Part shown: piece by piece, positions 1 to 4,938 of the stretch
How positions within the stretch are numbered: the stretch's first letter is position 1
Layout of the letters: each line of letters starts with the position of its first letter
DNA from: Candidatus Acetothermia bacterium
GTDB taxonomy: Bacteria; Bipolaricaulota; Bipolaricaulia; Bipolaricaulales; Bipolaricaulaceae
Assembly: GCA_011057175.1 (NCBI GenBank)
Contig: DSBZ01000250.1
Coordinates: 1 to 9,945, forward strand
Direction: 5' to 3'
DNA: 9,945 bases
The notes under the pieces: generated by a model
Database searches by the model: none
Seen by the model: the letters and a program-made list of their open reading frames with translations, nothing else
Told to the model about the DNA's origin: nothing
Position numbers and translations under genes: made by a program

Positions 1-17
1 CCCAGCTTGCCCCTGGG

Positions 18-489
18 GTGACGGTGGTTGAGGGGCCGGAGGATGTGCACGCGCAAGGGGCCAAGTCCTGCGGACACACCTGGGCGCTCACGCAGCTGTG
101 GGAGGAGCTAGGGCTGGGAAGGTGCCTGCGGGAGCTCGTCCAGGGCAGGAGGATCCGGTTCGACCTGGAGGCGGCGGTACGGGCGATGGTGCTTGGTCGT
201 CTCTCCTGTCCCGGTTCGGAGCGCAAGGTGCTGGCGTGGCGGGAAGGGGTGGAGCTTGCGGGGAGCGAGACGCTGAGACTGCAGCACCTGTACCGGACGC
301 TGAAAAGAGACGGAGCGGCGGGTGCGGGCGCATGTCGGGGTGTGCGTGCTTGCCTACGGGATGCTGCGGGTGGTGGAGCGGCTGGTAGAGAAAGCGGGCC
401 TGCCGATGAGCGGGCAGGAGGCGCTGCGCACAACCCCGCCGCCCCGGGTGGAGCCCCTGGTGGCAAACTGCTTACCTGGCGGACCCTGA
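18..489 (+). pseudogene. IS1634-like transposase remnant (N- and C-terminal pieces joined)
   Basis: This is a decayed DDE transposase of the IS1634/IS4-like type. Positions 18-312 encode the N-terminal region, with the family-like run from 'LWEELGLGRCLRELVQ' through 'RFDLEAAVRAMVLGRL' to 'LQHLYRTLKRD'. From 313 a different frame encodes the family-like C-terminus, 'ERRVRAHVGVCVLAYGMLR' followed by 'VVERLVEKAGLPMSGQEALRT', and stops at 487-489. The catalytic middle, several hundred residues in intact members of usually ~450-570 aa, is missing, so it cannot be active. The first frame is open to the left edge, so the true start may lie outside; GTG at 18 is only the first start in view. It abuts the truncated RND gene and probably marks the rearrangement that broke it. 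I identify the family from recall of conserved patterns, not from a search. Confidence 0.72.
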
Positions 490-804
490 AGCGTCGGTAC
501 GGGCAGCATCGTGGACCCCGGCCATCAGCAAACTGTCAAAGTCGAGTCTGAGGGTCCCAAGGTTAAACACCGTGCTGCCCTCCGGGGCAGCCATGGCCAC
601 CAGGACCACGCTTTGAGAGCCGAAGATCTTGTTCGTCTCCTCGAACCGCTGCACTGCCGGGTCGTCCTGGGGGAGCATCTGCTTGAAGTCAGAGAGGAAC
701 CCGATCCTCGGGACGAAGACCCCGAAAAAGATCGTGATGGCTCCTAAACCCAAAAGGACCCACACCGGATGGTGGGCGATCCAGCGCGCAACAAGTCCGA
801 TCAT
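472..804 (-). pseudogene. Truncated RND-superfamily (HAE3/MMPL-type) permease, N-terminal fragment
   Basis: The first ~86 residues look like the start of an RND transporter of the hydrophobe/amphiphile efflux-3 (MMPL-like) class. A short cytoplasmic start is followed by one TM helix (about residues 12-32) and the periplasmic opening 'GFLSDFKQMLPQDDPAVQRF', then 'ETNKIFGSQSVVLVAM', which is typical of these proteins. Intact members have roughly 750-1000 aa and 12 TM helices; this frame ends at 110 aa. After 'NLGTLR' (about position 547) the sequence no longer looks like an RND protein, so the gene is cut there and the last ~24 codons are read-through into junction DNA. The ATG at 804 is 2 nt beyond the TAG of the preceding gene, which indicates translational coupling in a TetR-controlled operon. 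The transposase remnant lies just beyond the break. Confidence 0.75.
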
Positions 805-806
805 GT

Positions 807-1250
807 CTAGCGGACCCCTCCCAAGATGCCGCTGTGGAGGAAATAGAGCGACCGAACCCAGGGGTAGAGGTCGTCGCCGGGATCCTTGGCCCGGCGCTCC
901 CCCCGGAACACCTGTTCAACGGCCCTCTTCAAGGCCGTCAGGGCCCCTCGTAGCTCGCGGGGCAGGGCCTCCGGGAGACCCGGGGTACAGATCCAAGCCC
1001 ATTTTGTCTCCGGTGGAATCATCACCACAAACAGGAACGGCCCCCGCGGGTGGGGTCCCTGCGGGACTTCCAGCGTGGCCCTGATCGTGAACAGACCGGA
1101 GGCCATAAGGACGCGCGCCAATACCTCCACCTGCATTGACTCCACGAAGCCCTCGGTACGGTCAACAATCAACACGGGAACCGGATCGGCGGCCATGCTC
1201 AGTACAGCTACCGACACCAACAGCCCCAACGCTAAAGCCGCATGGCGCAT
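807..1250 (-). CDS. Small secreted protein of unknown function in TetR-RND operon
   Basis: A 147-aa protein I do not recognise. Residues 1-20 form a signal peptide (hydrophobic 'ALALGLLVSVAVLSMA', then ADP), so the mature part is probably periplasmic. There is no lipobox cysteine. The mature part begins with a beta-strand-like segment ('VPVLIVD'), then an amphipathic helix and a second strand region ('RGPFLFVVMIPP'), with a helical, Arg-rich C-terminal third. I chose the ATG at 1250 because AGGAGGG lies just upstream and the signal peptide follows at once; the frame is open further upstream into the end of the tetR gene. It sits 19 bp after tetR and 2 bp before the RND fragment, so it was probably a partner of the exporter. 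It may now be functionless because the permease is broken. Confidence 0.7.
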   Translation of the reverse strand: MRHAALALGLLVSVAVLSMAADPVPVLIVDRTEGFVESMQVEVLARVLMASGLFTIRATLEVPQGPHPRGPFLFVVMIPPETKWAWICTPGLPEALPRELRGALTALKRAVEQVFRGERRAKDPGDDLYPWVRSLYFLHSGILGGVR

Positions 1251-1269
1251 GGTTTCCCTCCTTTCAGTA

Positions 1270-1851
1270 CTAACGGCGAAGCCAGAGCCAGAGTGATTCG
1301 GCGAGTTCGCGGGGGCCCTCCTCCATGAGAAGCGCCGCCGTTTCATCGCCGGAAAGCGCCCGCAGGCTCACCGCCTCCACCAGACCCAAGATGGTGTAGG
1401 CCGCAACGAGTGGGCGACATGGACGCGCTTCCCCGGCCGCGATCCCCTCCTCGATGAGCTGGGCAATGTACCCTGCGACCTCGTCGTAGAGCCGGTACAT
1501 CTTTGTTCTCAACTCCGGAGTGGGGTCGAACCACTCGCGCAGGAACAGTCGAGCGGAGTCCCGTCCCTCCCTCAGGAGGGAGAAGTGGTGCTGAACGATC
1601 AGGCGGACCTGTTCTTCCAGGGGCAAACCTTGCTTGCGGAGCCCCTCTAGGAACTCCCGGCGGCGGTCGATCTCGGCGCGGACGATCCTCTCCAGAATCT
1701 CTTCTTTGCTCTCGAAGTAATGGTAGATGGACCCGATGGACACCTTGGCTGCCTGGGCAATGGCGCGGATGCCGGTGGCGTGGAAGCCCTGTTCCGCGAA
1801 CAGGCGCCCGCCTGCCTCCACGATCCGGTCGGCCAACCCAGGGGTACCCAC
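1270..1851 (-). CDS. TetR/AcrR-family transcriptional regulator
   Basis: A 193-aa one-component repressor of usual length for the family. The N-terminal DNA-binding domain is clear: helix 1 'RIVEAGGRLFAEQGFHATG', then a helix-turn-helix over residues 26-46 ('IRAIAQAAKVSIGSIYHYF') and the family's 'SKEEIL' end. The C-terminal two thirds is a helical ligand and dimer domain with no assignable ligand. The start is GTG at 1851; it has no good Shine-Dalgarno but a plausible promoter upstream and a perfect palindrome directly before it. It is the first gene of a leftward operon with a small secreted protein and an RND permease, the common arrangement in which a TetR protein represses its own exporter. 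Autoregulation through the palindrome at 1852-1865 is an inference. Confidence 0.92.
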   Translation of the reverse strand: MGTPGLADRIVEAGGRLFAEQGFHATGIRAIAQAAKVSIGSIYHYFESKEEILERIVRAEIDRRREFLEGLRKQGLPLEEQVRLIVQHHFSLLREGRDSARLFLREWFDPTPELRTKMYRLYDEVAGYIAQLIEEGIAAGEARPCRPLVAAYTILGLVEAVSLRALSGDETAALLMEEGPRELAESLWLWLRR

Positions 1852-1865
1852 AACGAACGTTCGTT
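1852..1865. promoter_or_regulatory. Perfect 14-bp palindrome, probable TetR operator
   Basis: AACGAACGTTCGTT reads identically on both strands. It lies directly before the GTG start of tetR and just downstream of its -10 box, so it covers the expected transcription start. A dimer bound here would block initiation. Size, symmetry and position fit an autoregulatory TetR-family operator; binding itself is inferred. Confidence 0.65.
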
Positions 1866-1869
1866 CGAC

Positions 1870-1897
1870 ACTGTATCGCCAGCCGGACCTAAGTCAA
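1870..1897 (-). promoter_or_regulatory. Promoter of the tetR-RND operon
   Basis: On the minus strand a -35 box TTGACT (1897-1892) and a -10 box TACAGT (1875-1870) are separated by 16 bp. Transcription would begin around 1863, within the palindrome, leaving a leader of only about 12 nt before the GTG. It starts about 20 bp past the stop codon of the zinc-ribbon gene. Confidence 0.6.
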
Positions 1898-1918
1898 CCT
1901 CCCGGCCGAGACCCCGGG

Positions 1919-2293
1919 TCACCGGGCGGCAGACCCACAGACAGTACAGCGCCACGTGATCTCGCCCGTGAGGAGGTTCCACCGCACGGGGAGGAGGACC
2001 CCTTCCCCGCAGTGGGGGCAGGGGGCCCCAAGCGTGGTCCGCACGTCGAGGGTGCTCCCGGGGAGCTCCACCGCGACCGGATTGGGGACCCGGATCTCCA
2101 TCGCGTCCACAGTCACGGAGATCGGCTCCGGCACGGTGATGCTCCCCCCAATGGCCACGGGCCCGGAGATCCGGAGCGGCTCGGCCACCTCCACGCGGAT
2201 CCCCCGCGTGGCGAGTCCGACGACGATGACCAAGAGCGCGGCCAGGAGCCCAACGACCGTCACGAGCCCTGCCCCGAGGATCCAGCGGTTCAT
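1919..2293 (-). CDS. Single-pass membrane protein with C-terminal zinc ribbon
   Basis: A 124-aa protein of unknown function. Residues 6-28 are one strong TM helix. Residues 33-85 are rich in Val, Pro and Ile ('RISGPVAIGGSITVPEPISV'), suggesting a small beta domain. Residues 92-119 form a zinc ribbon with C92-x2-C95 and C116-x2-C119 as the four likely zinc ligands. I chose ATG at 2293 because GGAGGT lies 7 nt upstream; a GTG three codons earlier overlaps that ribosome binding site. Charge around the helix does not settle the topology, so the ribbon could face either side. The gene follows the tRNA cluster on the same strand after ~48 nt with no clear terminator, so read-through from the tRNA promoter is possible. 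Confidence 0.72.
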   Translation of the reverse strand: MNRWILGAGLVTVVGLLAALLVIVVGLATRGIRVEVAEPLRISGPVAIGGSITVPEPISVTVDAMEIRVPNPVAVELPGSTLDVRTTLGAPCPHCGEGVLLPVRWNLLTGEITWRCTVCGSAAR

Positions 2294-2304
2294 CGGTACC
2301 ACCT

Positions 2305-2329
2305 CCGGGGAAGGGTACCCGGGGAAGGG
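2305..2329. repeat. Tandem 11-bp direct repeat upstream of the zinc-ribbon gene
   Basis: CCGGGGAAGGG occurs twice (2305-2315 and 2319-2329) separated by TAC, a 14-bp period. The left copy overlaps the reverse complement of the zinc-ribbon gene's Shine-Dalgarno. It could be slippage or a small regulatory element; nothing in the sequence decides. Confidence 0.45.
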
Positions 2330-2340
2330 GGAGAGGCGAG

Positions 2341-2415
2341 CGCGCCCGGGAGGATTTGAACCCCCAACCCCCGGCTCCGAAGGCCGATGCTCTGGTCCAG
2401 TTGAGCTACGGGCGC
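2341..2415 (-). tRNA. tRNA-Arg(TCG)
   Basis: Full cloverleaf on the minus strand: acceptor GCGCCCG/CGGGCGC, D stem GCTC/GAGC, anticodon stem TCGGC/GCCGG with loop CTTCGGA (anticodon TCG, reading CGN arginine codons), T arm GGGGG-TTCAAAT-CCTCC with one G-U pair. The discriminator is G (2341). CCA is not encoded; the next bases are CTC. It is the last tRNA of the cluster and starts 1 nt after the CCA of tRNA-His. Confidence 0.95.
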
Positions 2416-2416
2416 C

Positions 2417-2493
2417 TGGGAGGAGCGACGGGACTTGAACCCGCGACCGCCGCGGCCACAGCGCGGTGCTCTGCCAACTGAGCTACGCTCCCC
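2417..2493 (-). tRNA. tRNA-His(GTG)
   Basis: Cloverleaf with anticodon stem CCGCG/CGCGG and loop CTGTGGC (anticodon GTG). The encoded extra 5' G (G-1 at 2493) faces C73, the identity element of bacterial tRNA-His. The acceptor is GGGAGCG/CGCTCCT with a G1-U72 wobble. The T arm is GCGGG-TTCAAGT-CCCGT. CCA is encoded (2419-2417). It follows the structured spacer and precedes tRNA-Arg(TCG) by 1 nt. Confidence 0.95.
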
Positions 2494-2499
2494 ATCAGA

Positions 2500-2567
2500 G
2501 CGGTTCACCAGTTCCCGGTGCACCGGTTGAACCGCATGACCGCCGAACCGTTGAACCGGCAAACCGC
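2500..2567 (-). repeat. Structured spacer inside the tRNA cluster, repeated CGGTT/AACCG
   Basis: The 79-nt gap between tRNA-Arg(TCT) and tRNA-His holds several copies of CGGTT or its complement AACCG. A perfect 12-bp palindrome CCGGTGCACCGG lies at 2515-2526. The ends can pair: GCGGTT (2500-2505) with AACCGC (2562-2567), followed by a 2-nt mismatch and a CC/GG pair. The transcript would probably fold here. It has no tRNA cloverleaf and I recognise no known element. Confidence 0.5.
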
Positions 2568-2572
2568 ACTTC

Positions 2573-2650
2573 TGGCGCGCCCGGGAGGAATTGAACCCCC
2601 GGCCTGCGGCTTAGAAGGCCGCTGCTCTGGTCCAACTGAGCTACGGGCGC
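2573..2650 (-). tRNA. tRNA-Arg(TCT)
   Basis: Cloverleaf on the minus strand: acceptor GCGCCCG/CGGGCGC, anticodon stem GCGGC/GCCGC with loop CTTCTAA (anticodon TCT, reading AGA/AGG), T arm GGGGG-TTCAATT-CCTCC, discriminator G and encoded CCA (2575-2573). It starts only 3 nt after the discriminator of tRNA-Gly. Its acceptor and D arm nearly match those of tRNA-Arg(TCG) in the same cluster. Confidence 0.95.
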
Positions 2651-2653
2651 GGG

Positions 2654-2724
2654 AGCGGGTAGCGGGAATCGAACCCGCACCTCTGGCTTGGAAGGCCAGG
2701 GCTCTACCATTGAGCTATACCCGC
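2654..2724 (-). tRNA. tRNA-Gly(TCC)
   Basis: First tRNA of the leftward cluster. The acceptor is GCGGGTA/TACCCGC, the anticodon stem CTGGC/GCCAG with loop CTTCCAA (anticodon TCC, reading GGA/GGG), and the T arm GCGGG-TTCGATT-CCCGC. Discriminator T is followed by CCC, so CCA must be added after transcription. The 5' end is about 8 nt from the predicted transcription start. Confidence 0.95.
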
Positions 2725-2738
2725 GCGCAGGACAAACG

Positions 2739-2767
2739 ATTCTATGGTCCCCCTCGGGCACCGTCAA
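2739..2767 (-). promoter_or_regulatory. Promoter of the Gly-Arg-His-Arg tRNA cluster
   Basis: On the minus strand TTGACG (2767-2762) and TAGAAT (2744-2739) are separated by exactly 17 bp, each matching the sigma70-type consensus at five of six bases. Predicted transcription start near 2732 is about 8 nt before tRNA-Gly. This is the most consensus-like promoter in the window. Confidence 0.8.
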
Positions 2768-2792
2768 CGGCGGCCGCGTCCGACCGGAACGC

Positions 2793-3194
2793 CTACGCTA
2801 CGAACAGGAGGAACCGCAGGACCTCCATGAAGTCAGCTGTCACGAACCGCACTGTGCGAGACGCCCGGAGCGAGGCGCCGGGGTAGAAAGACGCCCGGTA
2901 CGCCCGGGGATGGTCTTGGTACGTTACCGCCACAGGTCTCCTCGTCGCCCGAGACAAATAGGAGTGGCACCCCGACGAGCGCCGCGCCGTACGCCCCAAG
3001 CAGGAGTTCGGGCGCGGGGCGTCCTTGACCAGGATCTCGTGGGCTCCCGCGCGCACCGCGCCCTCGCCCGCGGCGCGCACCCCGGCGGCCATCTGGGCCC
3101 GGAATGCCTCGTACCCCCGTTTTCCGATCTCGGTTTCGTCCCAATGCGCGACTCCGGTCACGCCCTCGATATCGGCGCTCACGTCGATCTTCAC
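2793..3194 (-). pseudogene. dppA: Decayed M55 D-aminopeptidase (DppA-like) pseudogene
   Basis: The start matches the zinc D-aminopeptidase family M55. From GTG 3194, preceded by GGAGGAGG, comes 'VKIDVSADIEGVTGVAHWDE', with the expected metal ligands D8 and E10. At residue 60, where DppA has its ligand histidine after 'DA', there is a proline and the homologous reading is lost (about 3017). In another frame (about 3030 to 2900) a downstream family-like piece appears, 'ELLLGAYGAALVGVPLLFVS' followed by GDEETC. The original frame then resumes with a C-terminus-like 'SRTVRFVTADFMEVLRFLLF' and a stop at 2795-2793. Only about 134 codons remain of a usual ~270, so there are internal deletions and at least two frame changes. 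The remnant lies between tRNA-Pro and the tRNA cluster. Assignment rests on motif recognition; inactivity is clear from the lost middle. Confidence 0.8.
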
Positions 3195-3216
3195 CCGGCC
3201 TCCTCCACTCAGCAGG

Positions 3217-3237
3217 ACGGGGCCCGAAGGGCCCCGT
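3217..3237 (-). terminator. Strong GC hairpin after tRNA-Pro
   Basis: A perfect 9-bp inverted repeat ACGGGGCCC/GGGCCCCGT with a 3-nt loop begins 2 nt beyond the CCA end of tRNA-Pro. No T run follows, so it may be a GC-type terminator or a barrier that protects or positions 3' processing rather than a classical intrinsic terminator. Confidence 0.55.
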
Positions 3238-3238
3238 G

Positions 3239-3316
3239 TGGTCGGAGAGGGCGGATTTGAACCGCCGACCTCATGGTCCCGAACCATGCGCGCTGACCAA
3301 GCTGCGCTACTCTCCG
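3239..3316 (-). tRNA. tRNA-Pro(CGG)
   Basis: Cloverleaf on the minus strand: acceptor CGGAGAG/CTCTCCG, D stem GCGC/GCGC, anticodon stem CATGG/CCATG with loop TTCGGGA (anticodon CGG, reading CCG), T arm GGCGG-TTCAAAT-CCGCC, discriminator A and encoded CCA (3241-3239). The C1-G72 pair is typical of bacterial tRNA-Pro. It is a separate unit, about 0.5 kb from the main cluster. Confidence 0.95.
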
Positions 3317-3324
3317 GCACCCCC

Positions 3325-3330
3325 ATTGTA
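3325..3330 (-). promoter_or_regulatory. -10 box of tRNA-Pro
   Basis: TACAAT on the minus strand, 8 nt before the tRNA 5' end, matches five of six bases of the -10 consensus. I find no convincing -35 box at 16-18 bp, where the sequence runs into the last codons of the HtrA gene. Confidence 0.5.
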
Positions 3331-3341
3331 CCCCACGGCCC

Positions 3342-4829
3342 CTAGCGCAGGAGGACGAACTGGGTGCGGCCGCTGCGGACGATCGTCAGGAGCACCTCCT
3401 CCCGATCGCCGATCCCGGCGACGAGCCGGTTCCAATCCGCGATCGAGGACACGGGCTTGCGGTTCACCTCCACCACCACGTCCCCCGCGGTCAGCCCGGC
3501 CCAACGCGCGCGGGACCCGGGCGCCACCGCGATCACGACCACCCCCTCCGTCTGGGTGAGGCCGTACTGCTTGGCAAGCTCGGGGGTGATGGCGGCAACC
3601 GTGAGCCCGAACTTCTCCGCGCCAGGCTGCGATTGGGGCACGGCCTCGGATGAGGCGGCCTCCGCCGGACGCTCACCGAGGATCACGGGGAGCGAGATCT
3701 CGGTTCCATCGCGGATGACCGTGACGGTGACCTCCTCGCCCACTTGCCGGTACATGACCTCCAGCTGGAGGGCGTTGGTGTCCTGGACCGCCCGGCCGTC
3801 CACGGCGGTGATCACATCGCCCGCCTTCATCCCCGCCTCCGCTGCCGGCCCGCCCGGGACGACATCGGCCACGAGCACCCCTTGATCCGCGGCGACCCCG
3901 AGCTGAGCGGCCATCCCGGGGAGGATGTCCTGGATGTACACCCCAAGCCAAGCCCGGGTCACCTTCCCGTGCGCCGCGATCTGGGAGAGGGCTCGTACGA
4001 TCTCGTTGATTGGGACAGCGAAGTTGATCCCCTCCACCGCGACTCCGCTCGCCGTGCTGCGGGCGATGATCGTGTTCATCCCCACGACCTGCCCATAGGC
4101 GTTCACAAGCGGCCCGCCGGAGTTGCCGGGGTTGATCGCGGCGTCGGTCTGGATCATCCGCCGGTAGTAGCCGCTTCCGTCCGGGCGCGGCACATCCCGG
4201 CCGAGGGCGGACACGATCCCCAACGTCACGGTGTGGGAGAGCCCGAGCGGGTTTCCGATCGCGATCACCCAGTCCCCGATCTCAAGGAGGTCGGAATCCC
4301 CAAGCGCGACCGCAGGCACATCGAGCGCATCCTCGGTCGCGACCACGGCGAGGTCGAGGAGGGCATCCGTGCCCAGCACCTTGGCGGGGTGGTCCTTCCC
4401 CGTCTTGTCGGTGACGCGGATCGCGATCGCTCCCTCCACGACGTGGGCGTTGGTGAGCACGTACCGCACTCCATCATGCTCGACGACGAACCCTGAGCCG
4501 ATCGAGGTGACCTCACGCTCCCTGAGCGGTCCGAGGTCGAAGAACCGGCGCAGGAACGGGTCCTGAAGGAGCGTGTCCCACAGGCTGGCCGTTCGCTTCG
4601 CTACCTCGACCTTGACGACGCTCAGGGCGACCCGGCTGATCGCCGCCTTGATCGCGGCCTGGCCTGACGTCGCGATTGTGTCCTGCACGGTCTGGGCGTG
4701 GGCGACAGCGTCCAGCGAACTCACCCCGCGATCGCCGGCCCCCCCCGCTCCACGGGTGGCGAGGGTGGCCGCGACCCCCGTCCCCATGATCAGTAGAGCG
4801 ACGATGAAGGCTCTTGTGGACGTGCTCAT
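3342..4829 (-). CDS. HtrA/Deg-family serine protease with two PDZ domains
   Basis: A 495-aa periplasmic protease/chaperone of the DegP/DegQ type, degrading misfolded envelope proteins. Residues 5-25 are a signal peptide or anchor ('AFIVALLIMGTGVAATLA'). The trypsin-like domain spans about 55-280 with the triad H129 ('LTNAHVV'), D159 ('LLDLAVV') and S237 ('NPGNSGGPL'). PDZ1 covers about 283-388 ('AWLGVYIQ', then 'GGPAAEAGMKAGDVI') and PDZ2 about 405-495. I chose ATG 4829 because AGGAGGTGG lies 7 nt upstream and the signal sequence follows; the frame runs 29 codons further upstream without those features. It is divergent from the PP-loop gene with 109 bp between them, and its stop is about 12 bp before the tRNA-Pro -10 box. 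All key residues are present. degP, degQ and degS cannot be told apart here, although two PDZ domains exclude a DegS-type layout. Confidence 0.95.
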   Translation of the reverse strand: MSTSTRAFIVALLIMGTGVAATLATRGAGGAGDRGVSSLDAVAHAQTVQDTIATSGQAAIKAAISRVALSVVKVEVAKRTASLWDTLLQDPFLRRFFDLGPLREREVTSIGSGFVVEHDGVRYVLTNAHVVEGAIAIRVTDKTGKDHPAKVLGTDALLDLAVVATEDALDVPAVALGDSDLLEIGDWVIAIGNPLGLSHTVTLGIVSALGRDVPRPDGSGYYRRMIQTDAAINPGNSGGPLVNAYGQVVGMNTIIARSTASGVAVEGINFAVPINEIVRALSQIAAHGKVTRAWLGVYIQDILPGMAAQLGVAADQGVLVADVVPGGPAAEAGMKAGDVITAVDGRAVQDTNALQLEVMYRQVGEEVTVTVIRDGTEISLPVILGERPAEAASSEAVPQSQPGAEKFGLTVAAITPELAKQYGLTQTEGVVVIAVAPGSRARWAGLTAGDVVVEVNRKPVSSIADWNRLVAGIGDREEVLLTIVRSGRTQFVLLR

Positions 4830-4902
4830 AGACGAACCACCTCCTGGGGCAACCCTATCCAACCGGGGTTGGAGGACCGGTGTACCGGCCGTGGAGATCC
4901 GG

Positions 4903-4932
4903 TGGAGAGGGCTCACCGCTCGCCCCTATGAT
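4903..4932 (+). promoter_or_regulatory. Promoter giving a leaderless mRNA for the PP-loop gene
   Basis: TATGAT (4927-4932) ends 6 nt before the ATG at 4939, so the expected transcription start falls on the A of ATG. A weak -35 candidate TGGAGA (4903-4908) lies 18 bp upstream. There is no Shine-Dalgarno. The same -10 type and spacing recur at the HEAT-repeat gene. Confidence 0.55.
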
Positions 4933-4938
4933 ACCGCG

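Noticed and set aside
1..489. Active insertion sequence
   Set aside because: The catalytic middle of the transposase is missing and I find no convincing terminal inverted repeats.
2341..2724. CRISPR-like array suggested by similar units
   Set aside because: The similar units are tRNA genes with complete cloverleaves.
4830..4938. Promoter for the HtrA gene on the minus strand
   Set aside because: TATCAT lies on the minus strand near 4928-4933 and TAGGGT nearer the gene, but neither has a matching -35 box at proper spacing, so I did not list one.
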